From assembly GCA_964432885.1 (NCBI GenBank), contig CAYSPG010000016.1, positions 11,507 through 75,506 of the forward strand: a DNA stretch of 64,000 nucleotides, written 5' to 3'. Of this stretch, positions 46,401 through 54,826 are shown piece after piece (the stretch's first letter is position 1; every line of letters begins with the position of its first letter). The stretch comes from CAYSPG01 sp964432885. Its GTDB lineage: Bacteria > Bacteroidota > Bacteroidia > AKYH767-A > OLB10. The position numbers and the translations under genes are program-made. The notes under the pieces are model-generated. The model worked only from the letters and a program-made list of their open reading frames with translations, was not told the DNA's origin and made no database searches.

Positions 46401-46898
46401 AGAACAAATATTAAACGCACTTGGGGGGTTAATATTGATGGTAAGTCAGGAAAAAAAGAAAACCTTTCATCGTTTATAAACCGTAATTATAAAATACTGT
46501 TTAACGAAGTGCAGCCTAAATTAAATATACAGCCGGGAACAGTTTTTCGAACTACCGTTTTTTACAAAGGCCAGATAAAAGAAAATGTGCTTGAAGGCAG
46601 TAGCGAAAAAGCGGAAATAAATACCGTAGGTGCCGAGATAAAATACAGCAGCATTACCAATGGTGTAATGGGGGCATCGCTAAGTTTAATTACAATTGGA
46701 TACAATGCCGAAATAAATTCGCCCGTAGCATTTGAAATGCTTGAGGGTCTTAAGCGCGGAAAAAACATAACCTGGGAAATGAATGTGCAACGCAATTTAT
46801 CAAACAGTTTGCTTTTAAATATAATTTACAATGGGCGCAAGCCACAAGGGGATAAAGTGGTGCATACAGCAAGCGTGCAGGTAAGGGCGGTGTTTTAA
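43425..46898 (+). CDS. Giant hypothetical outer-membrane protein
   Basis: A protein of 1157 residues. The signal peptide ends FVLAQ (about residue 21). A domain of about 330 residues contains the phrase QGPYRLTGAENEQFIIVLSG and YINGQLLTRGQENDYVIDYN, which I recall from uncharacterised Bacteroidota surface proteins. The rest is beta-rich with alternating aromatic residues and the final residue is Phe (VQVRAVF), the hallmark of an outer-membrane barrel. The start is a TTG at 43425; no ATG in frame lies nearby upstream. No function known. Confidence 0.75.
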   Translation: MKFFLSSVLAFFFIAQFVLAQSLSNNRSRNIVFAADTLLLDTVSIIPASLRIFDNNVPLDSGCYHVLFSESKVVINKSCKLNFGDTLMIAYKVFPLLFSGEYKNRDLKTVQNKYGGQYNPFQYKENESAATNDIFNFEGLTKSGSISRGISFGNNQDVIVNSSLNLQLSGVLSDKVEILAAITDNNIPVQPEGNTQQIQEFDKVFVQLSRDSNKLIAGDFELSRPKSYFMNFFKKAQGGIFSSSFTVDEKKNWLNRVAVSGAIAKGKFSRNAFAGVESNQGPYRLTGAENEQFIIVLSGSERVYINGQLLTRGQENDYVIDYNTAQITFSARRLITKDSRIVVEFQYSDKNYVRTLFYLNDEIENKNFKFRFNYITEQDNKNQPLFQELNADKKNILAGAGDNIQSALAENADSVAFSTSEVLYEKDTVTVNGIDYVVYVYSTDSTRAYYRLGFSNVGKGNGNYNLINSNANGKVYEWIAPVNGIAQGEYEPVSLLISPKRQQLLTFGGDYTIRKNTAITFETAYSKNDINMFSKKDKGNDEGFAFSASIQNTIPLQVNDTGWKIVSGATYEYVNSTFKPIENYRPVEFVRDWNLSAIKTASDENIFSVKTGLVKNEKRNINYIVKSFLKGNEYKGWLNGIGANYFIKGFNINYNGNYLATTGKAGKTNFVRSNADFSKKIKQIIIGYNNENERNKICDALNNELTASSFGHDKGSLYVNVGDTGKFSFKSELFRRYDYGAKENTFFLSSTADQASGDITYQPSAKAKITVGSTYRDLKINSESITTQKNDESFINKLEMGFAFLKGGVTTNTYYEIGTGQEPKQAYSFLKVTAGTGVYEWNDYNANGIEELNEFEVASFSDKAEYIRVFTPTNEFIKTQSNQLSEVLSINPAAFIRNKNKTRLINKFALQATARFANKLLEKKILASANPFNNSVSDSGLVTTNSSYRSTLFFNRSSSVFATDITYEDNRNKNLLANGAESRFQNGFNIIVRTNIKRTWGVNIDGKSGKKENLSSFINRNYKILFNEVQPKLNIQPGTVFRTTVFYKGQIKENVLEGSSEKAEINTVGAEIKYSSITNGVMGASLSLITIGYNAEINSPVAFEMLEGLKRGKNITWEMNVQRNLSNSLLLNIIYNGRKPQGDKVVHTASVQVRAVF

Positions 46899-46900
46899 TT

Positions 46901-47527
46901 TTACTTGTTCGTATATTCTTTCATGTATTTCCACATGCGGGGCTTACCTTCTTCCATCCATTGTATTGCTTCAGCTAATCTTTTATTGCGTGTTGCTTCG
47001 GTTTTAGCATCAGTAATCCATTCGGCATATTCTCTTTTTCCGGATGGTGAAAAATTGTCGAAAGTAGATTTCGCTTTTTTGTTTTTGTTTAATGCCACGA
47101 TTAATTCTTTAGGTATTACCAATTCTCTTACTACAGCAATTTTTTTTGGCACATTAATTCCTTTGTCATTCAGTCTCATGTGTTGTTTTACAAAATCAAT
47201 AATGGCTTTGTCAGGTGGTAAATCTTTTATGGAAGTCATGCGGCCTAAATTTCCCATGGCTTCTCCGCCTTGTGCTTTTCTTTCACCCAATAAATTTTTA
47301 GGGTCGTTTAATAATTTCGATTTCCAAAAACCGCCCACGCAATGTTGTTTGAATGATGCCATTCCAAACATAGGACCTTTGTGTTCAAAACTTGGCATTC
47401 CCCATTTAATGGTTTCGGTTACATCAGGGCACGCTTTATGAACAAGTTCACGAAGTTTTTTTAATACGGGTTGCGCAAAGGGCTTTGCTTTTTCTATATA
47501 AGCATCAATGCGTTTATCTTTTGGCAT
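46901..47527 (-). CDS. YdeI-like protein (DUF1801 plus OmdA domain)
   Basis: A soluble protein of 208 residues. Residues 10-110 match the DUF1801 fold (WGMPSFEHKGPMFGMASFKQHCVGGFWK), and residues 130-195 are the OmdA/YdeI module (VPKELIVALNKNKKAKSTFDNFSPSGKREYAEWI). Related proteins were linked to resistance to cationic peptides and stress; the biochemical role is not settled. It ends 2 bp from the end of the convergent giant gene. Confidence 0.88.
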   Translation of the reverse strand: MPKDKRIDAYIEKAKPFAQPVLKKLRELVHKACPDVTETIKWGMPSFEHKGPMFGMASFKQHCVGGFWKSKLLNDPKNLLGERKAQGGEAMGNLGRMTSIKDLPPDKAIIDFVKQHMRLNDKGINVPKKIAVVRELVIPKELIVALNKNKKAKSTFDNFSPSGKREYAEWITDAKTEATRNKRLAEAIQWMEEGKPRMWKYMKEYTNK

Positions 47528-47549
47528 AAATTTTTGTTATAAAAATAAA

Positions 47550-47573
47550 AAAGCTGCCCTAATGAGCAGCTTT
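47550..47573 (-). terminator. Rho-independent terminator of the cupin gene
   Basis: AAAGCTGC at 47550-47557 pairs with GCAGCTTT at 47566-47573 around an 8-nt loop. On the minus strand it is followed by TTTTATTTTT. It lies 23 bp after the cupin stop and separates it from the YdeI-like gene. Confidence 0.85.
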
Positions 47574-47596
47574 GTTGTGAAACTATTTTTTGTGCC

Positions 47597-48034
47597 TTAA
47601 TGTTTATTGCTCCTTGCATAGTCAACCATTCCCTGAAAGTCAACCACCACTACAGGCTCGTTACCTACCACCCATGCATCGTGCCCCATTGGCAGCGATG
47701 AAACATCACCCGCCTTGCAGTCAAAGGTAGTGCCGTCATCCATTTGTATTCTTAGCGTTCCGCTAACGTGATATTGAAAGTGCGGTGCCTCGCAACTGTT
47801 TGTTTTTGCAGTTGGCTTTACGGATGTTGACCATCGCCAACCGGGCTGCAACGTGGCCCGGCCAAGTGTGGCACCGTTTAGTGTAACAAGGTCAATTTTT
47901 CCAAGAGGAATATCTCTAACCTCTTCGGGGGTGTTAAAACTTTTGTGCTCTGCCTTTCCTGTTGGAAATACAATTGTTTTTGCCGATACCAGCGTGATGG
48001 CAGCGACAGATAATACAAGAATTTTGATTTTCAT
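47597..48034 (-). CDS. Exported cupin-domain protein
   Basis: A protein of 145 residues with a signal peptide (MKIKILVLSVAAITLVSA). The cupin core is visible: RATLQPGWRWSTSVKP, then EAPHFQYHVSGTLRIQMDDG, then KAGDVSSLPMGHDAWVVG with His residues suited to metal binding. Cupins bind small ligands or act as simple enzymes; no substrate can be named. ATG 48034 is chosen; the frame continues upstream to 48079 without a signal-like sequence. The AraC regulator gene lies 89 bp upstream on the same strand and may control it. Confidence 0.85.
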   Translation of the reverse strand: MKIKILVLSVAAITLVSAKTIVFPTGKAEHKSFNTPEEVRDIPLGKIDLVTLNGATLGRATLQPGWRWSTSVKPTAKTNSCEAPHFQYHVSGTLRIQMDDGTTFDCKAGDVSSLPMGHDAWVVGNEPVVVVDFQGMVDYARSNKH

Positions 48035-48123
48035 TTTATTTTGATTTAAAATTATTTTATGATGCAAAGGTGCATGCACTTTTAAAACAAAACTTGTAAA
48101 AACTTCGGCAATGATTGTACAAA

Positions 48124-49032
48124 TCAGAGTTTTTTTCGAAGTTGCAGAGGAGTAAGGCCGGCACGTTTTTTTATAAAATGAGAAAAATGCGACTGGTCCT
48201 GAAACTGAAGTTGATGCGCAATTTCGGCCACACTTTTATCCGTTGACCTCAAAAGTGCTTTTGCTTCCAGGAAAATCATATCATGAATCATTTCGAGCGG
48301 GCCGCGTCCAAACTCTTGTTGAGCAATATCTGAAAGATATTTTGCAGTGATGTTTAATTTATCGGCATACGAACCAACCGTTCGCATTTCAATAAAATGT
48401 TTTTCAACCAAATGTTTAAATCGAATTGCAAGTTGCTGGCTTCTTGTAAATGCAGTAGAAAGCTTATCAACGTGTTTGCTATAGACTTCTCTTATGCGCA
48501 GCAGCAAAATTAAAATGTAGTTACGCAAAATATAATCCCTTTCGGGAGAATAGCGCTCATACTCTGCAAGAATATCTTTAAACGATTGTGAAATTATCTG
48601 GCTTTCGTTACTGCTGAGATTGACAATGTGAACAGCATCAAAATTAAAGAAAGCAAACTCGGCCGAAAGTGTTTTTGAAAGTAGAGGTTGTAAAAACTCG
48701 GTTTTAAAATGGATGCAATAGCCTGTGCATCCTTTAATATGGTCGGATGCGTACAGCATGTTTTCAGGAACAATAACCAAATCGTTGGGGCTTAACATGG
48801 TTTGGTCTGCACCAAGTTTTACATCATGTTCGCCACCGAGAAATAAATAAATTAAATTAAACTGCCTTCGCAACGCTGGAATGGTTTCGCAGTTTTTATG
48901 CTTGTCTTCAAGCGTGCCGGGCATCACCATCAAATTAATATCATACGGTTTAAAATCGCGATTAATAACCCGTTCAAATTTTTCCAGCGATTCTATGGTC
49001 AGAATTTCTTTCTTGTTACTTGGCTTTCTCAC
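48124..49032 (-). CDS. AraC-family transcriptional regulator
   Basis: A protein of 302 residues. The N-terminal 170 residues are a cupin-like sensor; the C-terminal 100 residues are the AraC double helix-turn-helix (ADKLNITAKYLSDIAQQEFGRG and SVAEIAHQLQFQDQSHFSHFIKKRAGLTPLQLRKK). The start is a GTG at 49032. It lies just upstream of the exported cupin gene on the same strand; a regulatory link is plausible. Effector unknown. Confidence 0.93.
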   Translation of the reverse strand: MRKPSNKKEILTIESLEKFERVINRDFKPYDINLMVMPGTLEDKHKNCETIPALRRQFNLIYLFLGGEHDVKLGADQTMLSPNDLVIVPENMLYASDHIKGCTGYCIHFKTEFLQPLLSKTLSAEFAFFNFDAVHIVNLSSNESQIISQSFKDILAEYERYSPERDYILRNYILILLLRIREVYSKHVDKLSTAFTRSQQLAIRFKHLVEKHFIEMRTVGSYADKLNITAKYLSDIAQQEFGRGPLEMIHDMIFLEAKALLRSTDKSVAEIAHQLQFQDQSHFSHFIKKRAGLTPLQLRKKL

Positions 49033-49072
49033 GTACGAAAGATATAAATTTTTTACTTTTAGTAAACAATTT

Positions 49073-49080
49073 TATATTTG
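49073..49080 (+). promoter_or_regulatory. -7 promoter element (TATATTTG) of the T9SS cargo gene
   Basis: Exact TAnnTTTG match 16 bp before the ATG at 49097. This supports that start over the much longer open frame to its left. Confidence 0.4.
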
Positions 49081-49096
49081 TTTAAAATCAAATTAT

Positions 49097-50695
49097 ATGA
49101 AAAAAATAATACTTCTTGTTATAGCTTTTGTTGTTTCAAAAGCTATAACAGCGCAATCGTATTTTCAAAATATTTATGCCGACAGCATTTATGGAGAATC
49201 GAACATGGCTGTTTCGCCCGATGCTTATTACTTATTGCAATCAGGAGCAACACCCAACTTTGTTCCTAAGCTTATAAAATCAGATATAAACGGAAATTTA
49301 ATATGGGCTAAACGATTGTTGTATGGTTCAATTCCAATTGGAGTAAGCAACATTCAATACCATAATAACACTTTGCTGGTAACCGGGGTCTATCAAAGTG
49401 CAGGCTATTTTAATTTTGTTGCAAAGCTTGACACCGCAGGAAATATTATCTGGACACAACAAATCAATTATGGCGATATAAACATTAATACCGAAATAAT
49501 TCCGCTTGCTTCAGGATTTTTACTTTGCGGTCATCGTGATATTTTACAGGGTAGTATTTATACTTTTGATATTACCCTTGCACGGTTTGATGATAATGGC
49601 AATTTGATTTGGGCAACTGCACATGGCAGCACAAACTTTGATTTTGTTTGTTCGGCTGCTGTTATAGCCTCTAATGGCGATATAATGGTTGCAGGCAATT
49701 ACGGTTTGCGCACTCCACCTGATTATAACCCTATGTTAGCCCGGTTTGATTCATCAGGAAATTTATTATGGCTTAAATATTTTTCAGACCCATCAGGATT
49801 TTTTACGGATTTTATTCCCACTGATATGTGCGCCACATCTGATGGCAATTTTGCACTAACGGGATTTTCAGTAAACACCAACAGCAACTACGATCCGCAT
49901 GTAATTAAAATAGATCCATTGGGAAATATTCTGTGGGCAAAAAGGTTATATCAAATAGGATGGCAGGAATATGGAAACTCTATTATTTGCGACTACCAAA
50001 ACTATATTACTCTTGCCGGCCCCTATTATTATTTAACTGACTATGGCGATTTTGCTGCGCAGTTTGATTTGGCCGGAAATTATATTGGGTCAAGTATTGT
50101 TGCCAAAACTTCTCGCAATCAGCCTGCGTTGTTTAGCAATATTTACGATTCGCATGGCAACGATTTGTTTGAACGCGCGGGAAACGGTTACGCCTATTCA
50201 ACAAGTTATTATTACGATTATTATCACCATAGCCAGTGCCTGGTAACTACTGATTATACCGGTATATTAAATTGTACATCGCTTGGCGGTACATATCCGT
50301 TTACCGTATCTGATATTACATGGACTTTTGTTACAGGCATTGCATCATCATCTCAAACAGGCATTACTGCCACACCTGTTGCACTTACCACAGCACCCCT
50401 TACCGAATCGCAACTTGATATTTGCAACCTTGTTGGAATAAATAATACTGAAAGTGATTTTGAAATATCGGTGTATCCCAATCCGACCGCAGCTACTCTT
50501 ACTATTTCAAATTTGCCATTGTCAAGTAAAAACGAGATAAAAGTTTTTGATATTGCAGGCAAAGAAATTTACTGCAAAAAAGCAGCAGGCATTGCATTTG
50601 AAATGGATCTAAAAAATTTTGTTAACGGAATGTATATGATCCATATAATTTCCGGGAATAAAAAAATGCAGACAAAATTTATTAAGGCGCAGTAA
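49097..50695 (+). CDS. T9SS-exported protein with beta-propeller-like repeats
   Basis: A protein of 532 residues. Signal peptide MKKIILLVIAFVVSKAITAQ. Repeats of about 50 residues with an LDxxGNIIW-type core occur several times (KLDTAGNIIWTQQ, RFDDNGNLIWATA, RFDSSGNLLWLKY, KIDPLGNILWAKR), like the blades of a propeller seen in Bacteroidota cell-surface proteins. The last 75 residues are a type A sorting domain (SVYPNPTAATLTISNL, then IKVFDIAGKEI, FVNGMYMIHI). The reading frame extends upstream to 48881 but the signal peptide and promoter fix the start at 49097. Enzyme activity is not evident. Confidence 0.9.
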   Translation: MKKIILLVIAFVVSKAITAQSYFQNIYADSIYGESNMAVSPDAYYLLQSGATPNFVPKLIKSDINGNLIWAKRLLYGSIPIGVSNIQYHNNTLLVTGVYQSAGYFNFVAKLDTAGNIIWTQQINYGDININTEIIPLASGFLLCGHRDILQGSIYTFDITLARFDDNGNLIWATAHGSTNFDFVCSAAVIASNGDIMVAGNYGLRTPPDYNPMLARFDSSGNLLWLKYFSDPSGFFTDFIPTDMCATSDGNFALTGFSVNTNSNYDPHVIKIDPLGNILWAKRLYQIGWQEYGNSIICDYQNYITLAGPYYYLTDYGDFAAQFDLAGNYIGSSIVAKTSRNQPALFSNIYDSHGNDLFERAGNGYAYSTSYYYDYYHHSQCLVTTDYTGILNCTSLGGTYPFTVSDITWTFVTGIASSSQTGITATPVALTTAPLTESQLDICNLVGINNTESDFEISVYPNPTAATLTISNLPLSSKNEIKVFDIAGKEIYCKKAAGIAFEMDLKNFVNGMYMIHIISGNKKMQTKFIKAQ

Positions 50696-50708
50696 AAATT
50701 TTTGATGG

Positions 50709-51182
50709 TTATTTTTCGGCTCCCTGCACTATTTTTTTTATCAAGGCAATTTGTCCCAGGTGATAGTGGGCGTGCTCAATAATGCCGTGAAGATTGCGGT
50801 AATAAATCCCGTACTTTTCGTGTGAAATGTTTTGGCTAAGTTTTTCCTGAGGTAAGGCTTCAATAAGAGAAACAAAATTTTCTACATTGCTAAACGTTTG
50901 TGCCAAAAAATTCTCCCAATCCTGCTGTGAAGTAATTGGGGGATGATTAAAGCTTTCTTTGTCGCTTCCTTCAAGAGGATGTCCTTCCATCCTTTTGGTT
51001 ACGATGGTTACGTAATAACCGATATGATAAACAAGAGTAGCAATTGTATTAAAACCATAAACCTGCTGATTGGCTTGTTGCCAGGTTACATCCAATAAAT
51101 TTTGTTTAAGGTTTGAGCAAGTCCAGTTTCCTCCAAAATAAATTTCGTGCAAGTGTTTTGCAATTTGCTCAGAATAATTCAT
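50709..51182 (-). CDS. DinB-like protein
   Basis: A protein of 157 residues with the four-helix DinB/YfiT fold. Likely metal ligands are His53 (LVYHIGYYV) and His137 and His141 (IEHAHYHLGQI). Such proteins may be thiol- or metal-dependent transferases; no function assigned. It starts 23 bp after the TPR gene on the same strand and may be the last gene of the Ton operon. Confidence 0.85.
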   Translation of the reverse strand: MNYSEQIAKHLHEIYFGGNWTCSNLKQNLLDVTWQQANQQVYGFNTIATLVYHIGYYVTIVTKRMEGHPLEGSDKESFNHPPITSQQDWENFLAQTFSNVENFVSLIEALPQEKLSQNISHEKYGIYYRNLHGIIEHAHYHLGQIALIKKIVQGAEK

Positions 51183-51205
51183 GGAATGCTTTTAGAAAAC
51201 AAAGG

Positions 51206-52786
51206 TTATTTTTTTTGATTCATTCCTTCAATAGCGTCCTTTGCCTGTTTGTCGGTCGGGTCAAGCTCTAATATTTTTTTAAAAAATCCTTTCGATACTT
51301 CCGTTTGTTTATCTACCAAATAAAAATATCCTCCTAAATACTTGTATGCTTCTATCAAACCTGTTTTATACTTTGGTAAGTTAGCAGAATCGGCAAGTGC
51401 CGTTTCGATATATTTTTCGTAATGTGGTTTTGCCAATCCAAGTTTTGATTCCAAATCCATTTGAACATTTGACTGCGCGCGCCACAAAAAACCCGGAGGC
51501 CAGGATGGTGAAACCTCATTTACTTTAGCAAACATTGAATCCGCAAGTAAATAATTTTTATTAAAAAATGCTGCACGGCCTGTGTTATGATAGTCGGGAG
51601 ATTTTAATCCACGGCCGTTTAACCTTCGTTGAAAAGCATTTTGTGCTTCTGCATATCGTTTCATTTTCATATACATGGCTCCCATATCGGTGATTAAATC
51701 TGTATTGGTTGTATCAAGCAGGTAGCCTTTTTCAAAATAAATTAGGGCCAATGAATCCAGTTGGTCTTTAGCCAAAATTTTACCATAATATCTATAGTCT
51801 CTTTCAGTACGGTTATTATCATTGGTTAATTCAAATACTTTTTTGATGAAAGCAAGTGCCTTTGCATTTTCATTTAACTCATAGGCAGTGTATGCCGACA
51901 GGCGCATCATCGGTATGCTTCCCGAATCAGTTTTTAACTGGTTTAACTCATTTTGAGTTGCAGTAAAATCAGCTCCAGAAAACAAGAATGCAGCATAACG
52001 CAACCGAGCAGCAGTATTATTTTTAGAAAGTTCAAGATAGGTTTTGTATTCCTGCTTTGCTTCTTCAAGTTTTCGCAATTGAAAATATGCTTCGGCTAGC
52101 TCGCGGTGTGCAGGAGCAAATGAAGGGTCAATTTTTATAGCGTTTTGAAACTCGCCTGCCGCACCCTCGTAATTTTTTGGCCGTTCATACAATTGACCTT
52201 TGCGCACTATGGCTTTTACCGAGTTTTTGTCAAGGTCCAATGCCTTGTTGTAATTTTCTGCTGCAACAGTTCCATTGTTTTGCTGGTCATAAACATCACC
52301 AAGTAAAATAAATAGTTCAGGGTTTTTTGCATCAACAGCAATAGCATTGTTAAGCAGTTTGGTGGCGTATGCTAGGTCTTTGTTTTTAGTATGGATAAAT
52401 GCTCTTGCTACTTCGCATTGTATCAACGAGGTTTTTGCACCCGACATGGTTAATGCTTTGTCAAAAGATTCCCGTGCATCAGGAGCGTTGCCTTTTTCTA
52501 ATAAATATTTTCCAATACCTACTAAGTTAATTGGATTGGTGGGTTCAACCTGTTTGCCTTTGTCATACATCATTTTTGCCGAGTCGGCATTATCGCTCTT
52601 CCAATAGTTTTCGCCCAGGTAAAACCAGTATGTTCCATTTGCAGGTTCTTTTTGAATCAATGAACGGTAAGCTGCATCAGCCAATTCGTATTGCTCATTA
52701 TCGGTTAATCGTTGAGCGTCTTTTAACGTTTGTGCAAACAAATTTCCGCCAAGTAAAATTGCTGCGGCTAAAAATTTAATTTTCAT
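51206..52786 (-). CDS. Exported TPR protein
   Basis: A protein of 526 residues. Signal peptide ends LFAQ (residue 19). The rest is a chain of about 12 TPR-type helix pairs (for example AADAAYRSLIQKEPANGTYWFYLGENYW and YAEAQNAFQRRLNGRGLKSPDYHNTG in part), a scaffold for protein contacts in the periplasm. Genes of this kind commonly follow the TonB-ExbBD-PstS-like cluster in Bacteroidota, as here. A gap of 73 bp separates it from the PstS-like gene. Confidence 0.88.
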   Translation of the reverse strand: MKIKFLAAAILLGGNLFAQTLKDAQRLTDNEQYELADAAYRSLIQKEPANGTYWFYLGENYWKSDNADSAKMMYDKGKQVEPTNPINLVGIGKYLLEKGNAPDARESFDKALTMSGAKTSLIQCEVARAFIHTKNKDLAYATKLLNNAIAVDAKNPELFILLGDVYDQQNNGTVAAENYNKALDLDKNSVKAIVRKGQLYERPKNYEGAAGEFQNAIKIDPSFAPAHRELAEAYFQLRKLEEAKQEYKTYLELSKNNTAARLRYAAFLFSGADFTATQNELNQLKTDSGSIPMMRLSAYTAYELNENAKALAFIKKVFELTNDNNRTERDYRYYGKILAKDQLDSLALIYFEKGYLLDTTNTDLITDMGAMYMKMKRYAEAQNAFQRRLNGRGLKSPDYHNTGRAAFFNKNYLLADSMFAKVNEVSPSWPPGFLWRAQSNVQMDLESKLGLAKPHYEKYIETALADSANLPKYKTGLIEAYKYLGGYFYLVDKQTEVSKGFFKKILELDPTDKQAKDAIEGMNQKK

Positions 52787-52859
52787 TTTATTTAAGTTAA
52801 TCTTTTAATTTCTTTTTAATACTAACACAACATCAAACAAAAAATTTCAAACATTTTTT

Positions 52860-53828
52860 TTACTTCACTTTAATTAATCTAACCGGCATTGTTGCTGGCA
52901 ATAATCCTTTTAATCTAACCAACCGCTGCCCTTGGTCGCCTGCAACAAATGACGCAAAGCCGGTACCAATACCATTATTCGATTCGCGGTTAATCAAAAA
53001 TACATCTCGCGTAAGCGGATATTGATTTAATGCAATGTATGCCTGATAAGGTAAATAATATTCTTTGTCTGCTGAAGTATCATTTGAAACAGCAACCACT
53101 TTTATCTCTTTTAAAAAATGCATAGCGGTTGTATCTTCTTCATCACTAATCCAGTTAACGCCAATTATACCTATTGCGTTTTTTTGTTTACTAACGTAAT
53201 CTATTACTTCCTTATTGGATGAAACAGCAAAACAGTTTGCAGAAAAATTTTTATCACCTAAAAATTTTTCTTTTAAAAAGCGTGCATTAGCCGATCCGGC
53301 TCTGTCAAAAACTACAGCTATATTTCCTGATTTGTTTTCTTTGGTAATGCTATCCCACGAATTTATTTTACCTGTAAGTATGTTGCTAAATTGTGATAGA
53401 TTTAAAAGTGAATCGGGATTTATTTTGTTAACAATAAGTGCAATGGCATCAACAGCAATTTTAACCGGCCGTACTACTACAGTTTTTGCTTCAAAATATT
53501 TTTTTTGTTCCTCAGAAAGTTCTTTGGTAACAACAATTACTTTGCATGAATCGTTTAGTAAATCGTTAATGGCATCCGTTTCGGTTTTGTAGCTGATGTT
53601 TACATGCGCGTTTTTATACAAAGTAGTGTATGTATCGGCCTGTGCTTTTATTAAAGGCAAAAAACTCTCATCACAACTTACTTTTAAGTTTCCTGATGTG
53701 GGTGTGTTGGATAAATCGGGTTTGAGTGAATTGGAATTGCAAGAAAAAAATACGCTGAGTGCGCACACTAAACTAATCAACTGCAAACTGCAAACTGCAA
53801 ACTGTAAACTTTTTTTACTGGCTCTCAT
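52860..53828 (-). CDS. PstS-like substrate-binding lipoprotein in the Ton operon
   Basis: A protein of 322 residues with a lipobox (FFSC) after a long signal peptide. The mature part is a type II periplasmic binding fold of the PstS-like (phosphate) group: the GNLKVSCDESFLPLIKAQ start, KIAVDAIALIVNK, FDRAGSANARFLKEK and GIIGVNWISDEED resemble the phosphate-binding family. No PstA, PstB or PstC gene is present. The signal peptide is encoded across a heptanucleotide repeat. Start ATG 53828 overlaps the end of the preceding small gene by 14 bp, which suggests translational coupling. Ligand unknown. Confidence 0.85.
   Translation of the reverse strand: MRASKKSLQFAVCSLQLISLVCALSVFFSCNSNSLKPDLSNTPTSGNLKVSCDESFLPLIKAQADTYTTLYKNAHVNISYKTETDAINDLLNDSCKVIVVTKELSEEQKKYFEAKTVVVRPVKIAVDAIALIVNKINPDSLLNLSQFSNILTGKINSWDSITKENKSGNIAVVFDRAGSANARFLKEKFLGDKNFSANCFAVSSNKEVIDYVSKQKNAIGIIGVNWISDEEDTTAMHFLKEIKVVAVSNDTSADKEYYLPYQAYIALNQYPLTRDVFLINRESNNGIGTGFASFVAGDQGQRLVRLKGLLPATMPVRLIKVK
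53782..53808 (+). repeat. Heptanucleotide tandem repeat in the PstS-like signal peptide
   Basis: On the plus strand CTGCAAA is repeated three times followed by the near copy CTGTAAA. It lies inside the coding part for residues 7-17 of the PstS-like signal peptide. The unit length is not a multiple of three. Confidence 0.8.
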
Positions 53829-54012
53829 CTTTTTTTTGTTTCCACAATTTATAAATGCGGAAACCGGCATATATCAATAAAACAATTCCAAGTATGGTTT
53901 GATTTGGTTCGGTTAAAACTTTTAAATCGGTAGCAAATATTAAAAAAAAACTCATGATAACGTATAGCGAAATCATGAGCAATGAGAAGTAAGAGTTTAT
54001 TTTTTGCAGCAA
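53815..54012 (-). CDS. Small two-helix membrane protein of the Ton operon
   Basis: A protein of about 65 residues with two hydrophobic segments (residues 9-28 and 38-55) and a Lys-rich end. It starts 6 bp after the TonB stop. The apparent start is a TTG at 54012; the first in-frame ATG is at 53976. Its end overlaps the PstS-like start. A small membrane gene at this place is common in Bacteroidota Ton clusters; function unknown. Confidence 0.65.
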   Translation of the reverse strand: MLQKINSYFSLLMISLYVIMSFFLIFATDLKVLTEPNQTILGIVLLIYAGFRIYKLWKQKKDESQ

Positions 54013-54018
54013 ATGCTG

Positions 54019-54825
54019 TTACTGTAATTTAAAGTTTACAGGCAGGTTGTATTGTACAGCTACATTGCGCCCGTTTTGTTTTCCGGGTTTCCAGTCGGGC
54101 ATAGCACGTATTACACGCAAGGCTTCCTCATCCATACCTGCACCGCGACCACGCAAAATCTTGGCGTCTTTTACTTTGCCATCACGGTCAACAACAAAGG
54201 TTACGTAAACAATACCTTCGATGCCGTTTTCGCGAGCCATGGGTGGATATTTGATGTTGTTTTGTAAATACTTTACCAAAGCCGCTTCACCACCACCAGG
54301 AAATGTTGGCATTTCTTCAACGATAGTAAAAATTTTTCCTGCGTCAGGATCTTCAACTACTACATCGGGAGGTGCCACATCGGCATTAGGGTCGCCTTCT
54401 TGAGTAACTGTGCTTACGTTTGTTTCAACCAACTGCTCCTGTGGAGGAGGCTGTTCGTCTTCAACAGGCTTATCAACTACTACGGGAGGTGTAAACTTTA
54501 CTGTTTCCACAACAGGAGGAGGAGGAGGAGGTGGTGGTGGTGGTGGTTCAGCAGGGTCAACCGGTGGTGGTTCTGATAAAACTACTTCCACTTCTTGCGT
54601 AGCGGCCACATCTTCGGCACCACTGCCTAACAGGTTGATGATAACAGGCAAACTAATTAGGATGACAAATGCTGTGGTTGCTATTGCAAAACTTCGGTTT
54701 ACTGTTTTGCTGTAAAGCTGACGAATAAGGTAAGCACCGTAATTTTTATTACGGTTGGCAAATACAATCTCGTTACGTTCCCTGTAGGTAGGGTCGTTCC
54801 AGTCGGTTAAAAATGTTTCTGCCAT
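54019..54825 (-). CDS. tonB: TonB energy transducer
   Basis: A protein of 268 residues. A cytoplasmic head (about 40 residues) precedes one membrane helix (about residues 45-66), then a Pro-rich spacer (PAEPPPPPPPPPPPVVE, about residues 92-108) and the TonB C-terminal domain (PPMARENGIEGIVYVTFVVD, then LRVIRAMPDWKPGKQNGR). It carries energy from ExbB/ExbD to outer-membrane receptors such as the one at 28-30 kb. The proline run is coded by a GGA/GGT microsatellite on the other strand (54520-54545). It starts 1 bp after the ExbD stop. Confidence 0.93.
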   Translation of the reverse strand: MAETFLTDWNDPTYRERNEIVFANRNKNYGAYLIRQLYSKTVNRSFAIATTAFVILISLPVIINLLGSGAEDVAATQEVEVVLSEPPPVDPAEPPPPPPPPPPPVVETVKFTPPVVVDKPVEDEQPPPQEQLVETNVSTVTQEGDPNADVAPPDVVVEDPDAGKIFTIVEEMPTFPGGGEAALVKYLQNNIKYPPMARENGIEGIVYVTFVVDRDGKVKDAKILRGRGAGMDEEALRVIRAMPDWKPGKQNGRNVAVQYNLPVNFKLQ

Positions 54826-54826
54826 G

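Noticed and set aside
54520..54545. GGA/GGT microsatellite in tonB as phase variation
   Set aside because: The unit is three bases, so changes alter only the proline count and do not shift the frame.
54410..54715. Gly-rich plus-strand frame
   Set aside because: Antisense of the TonB proline run; composition is explained by the microsatellite.
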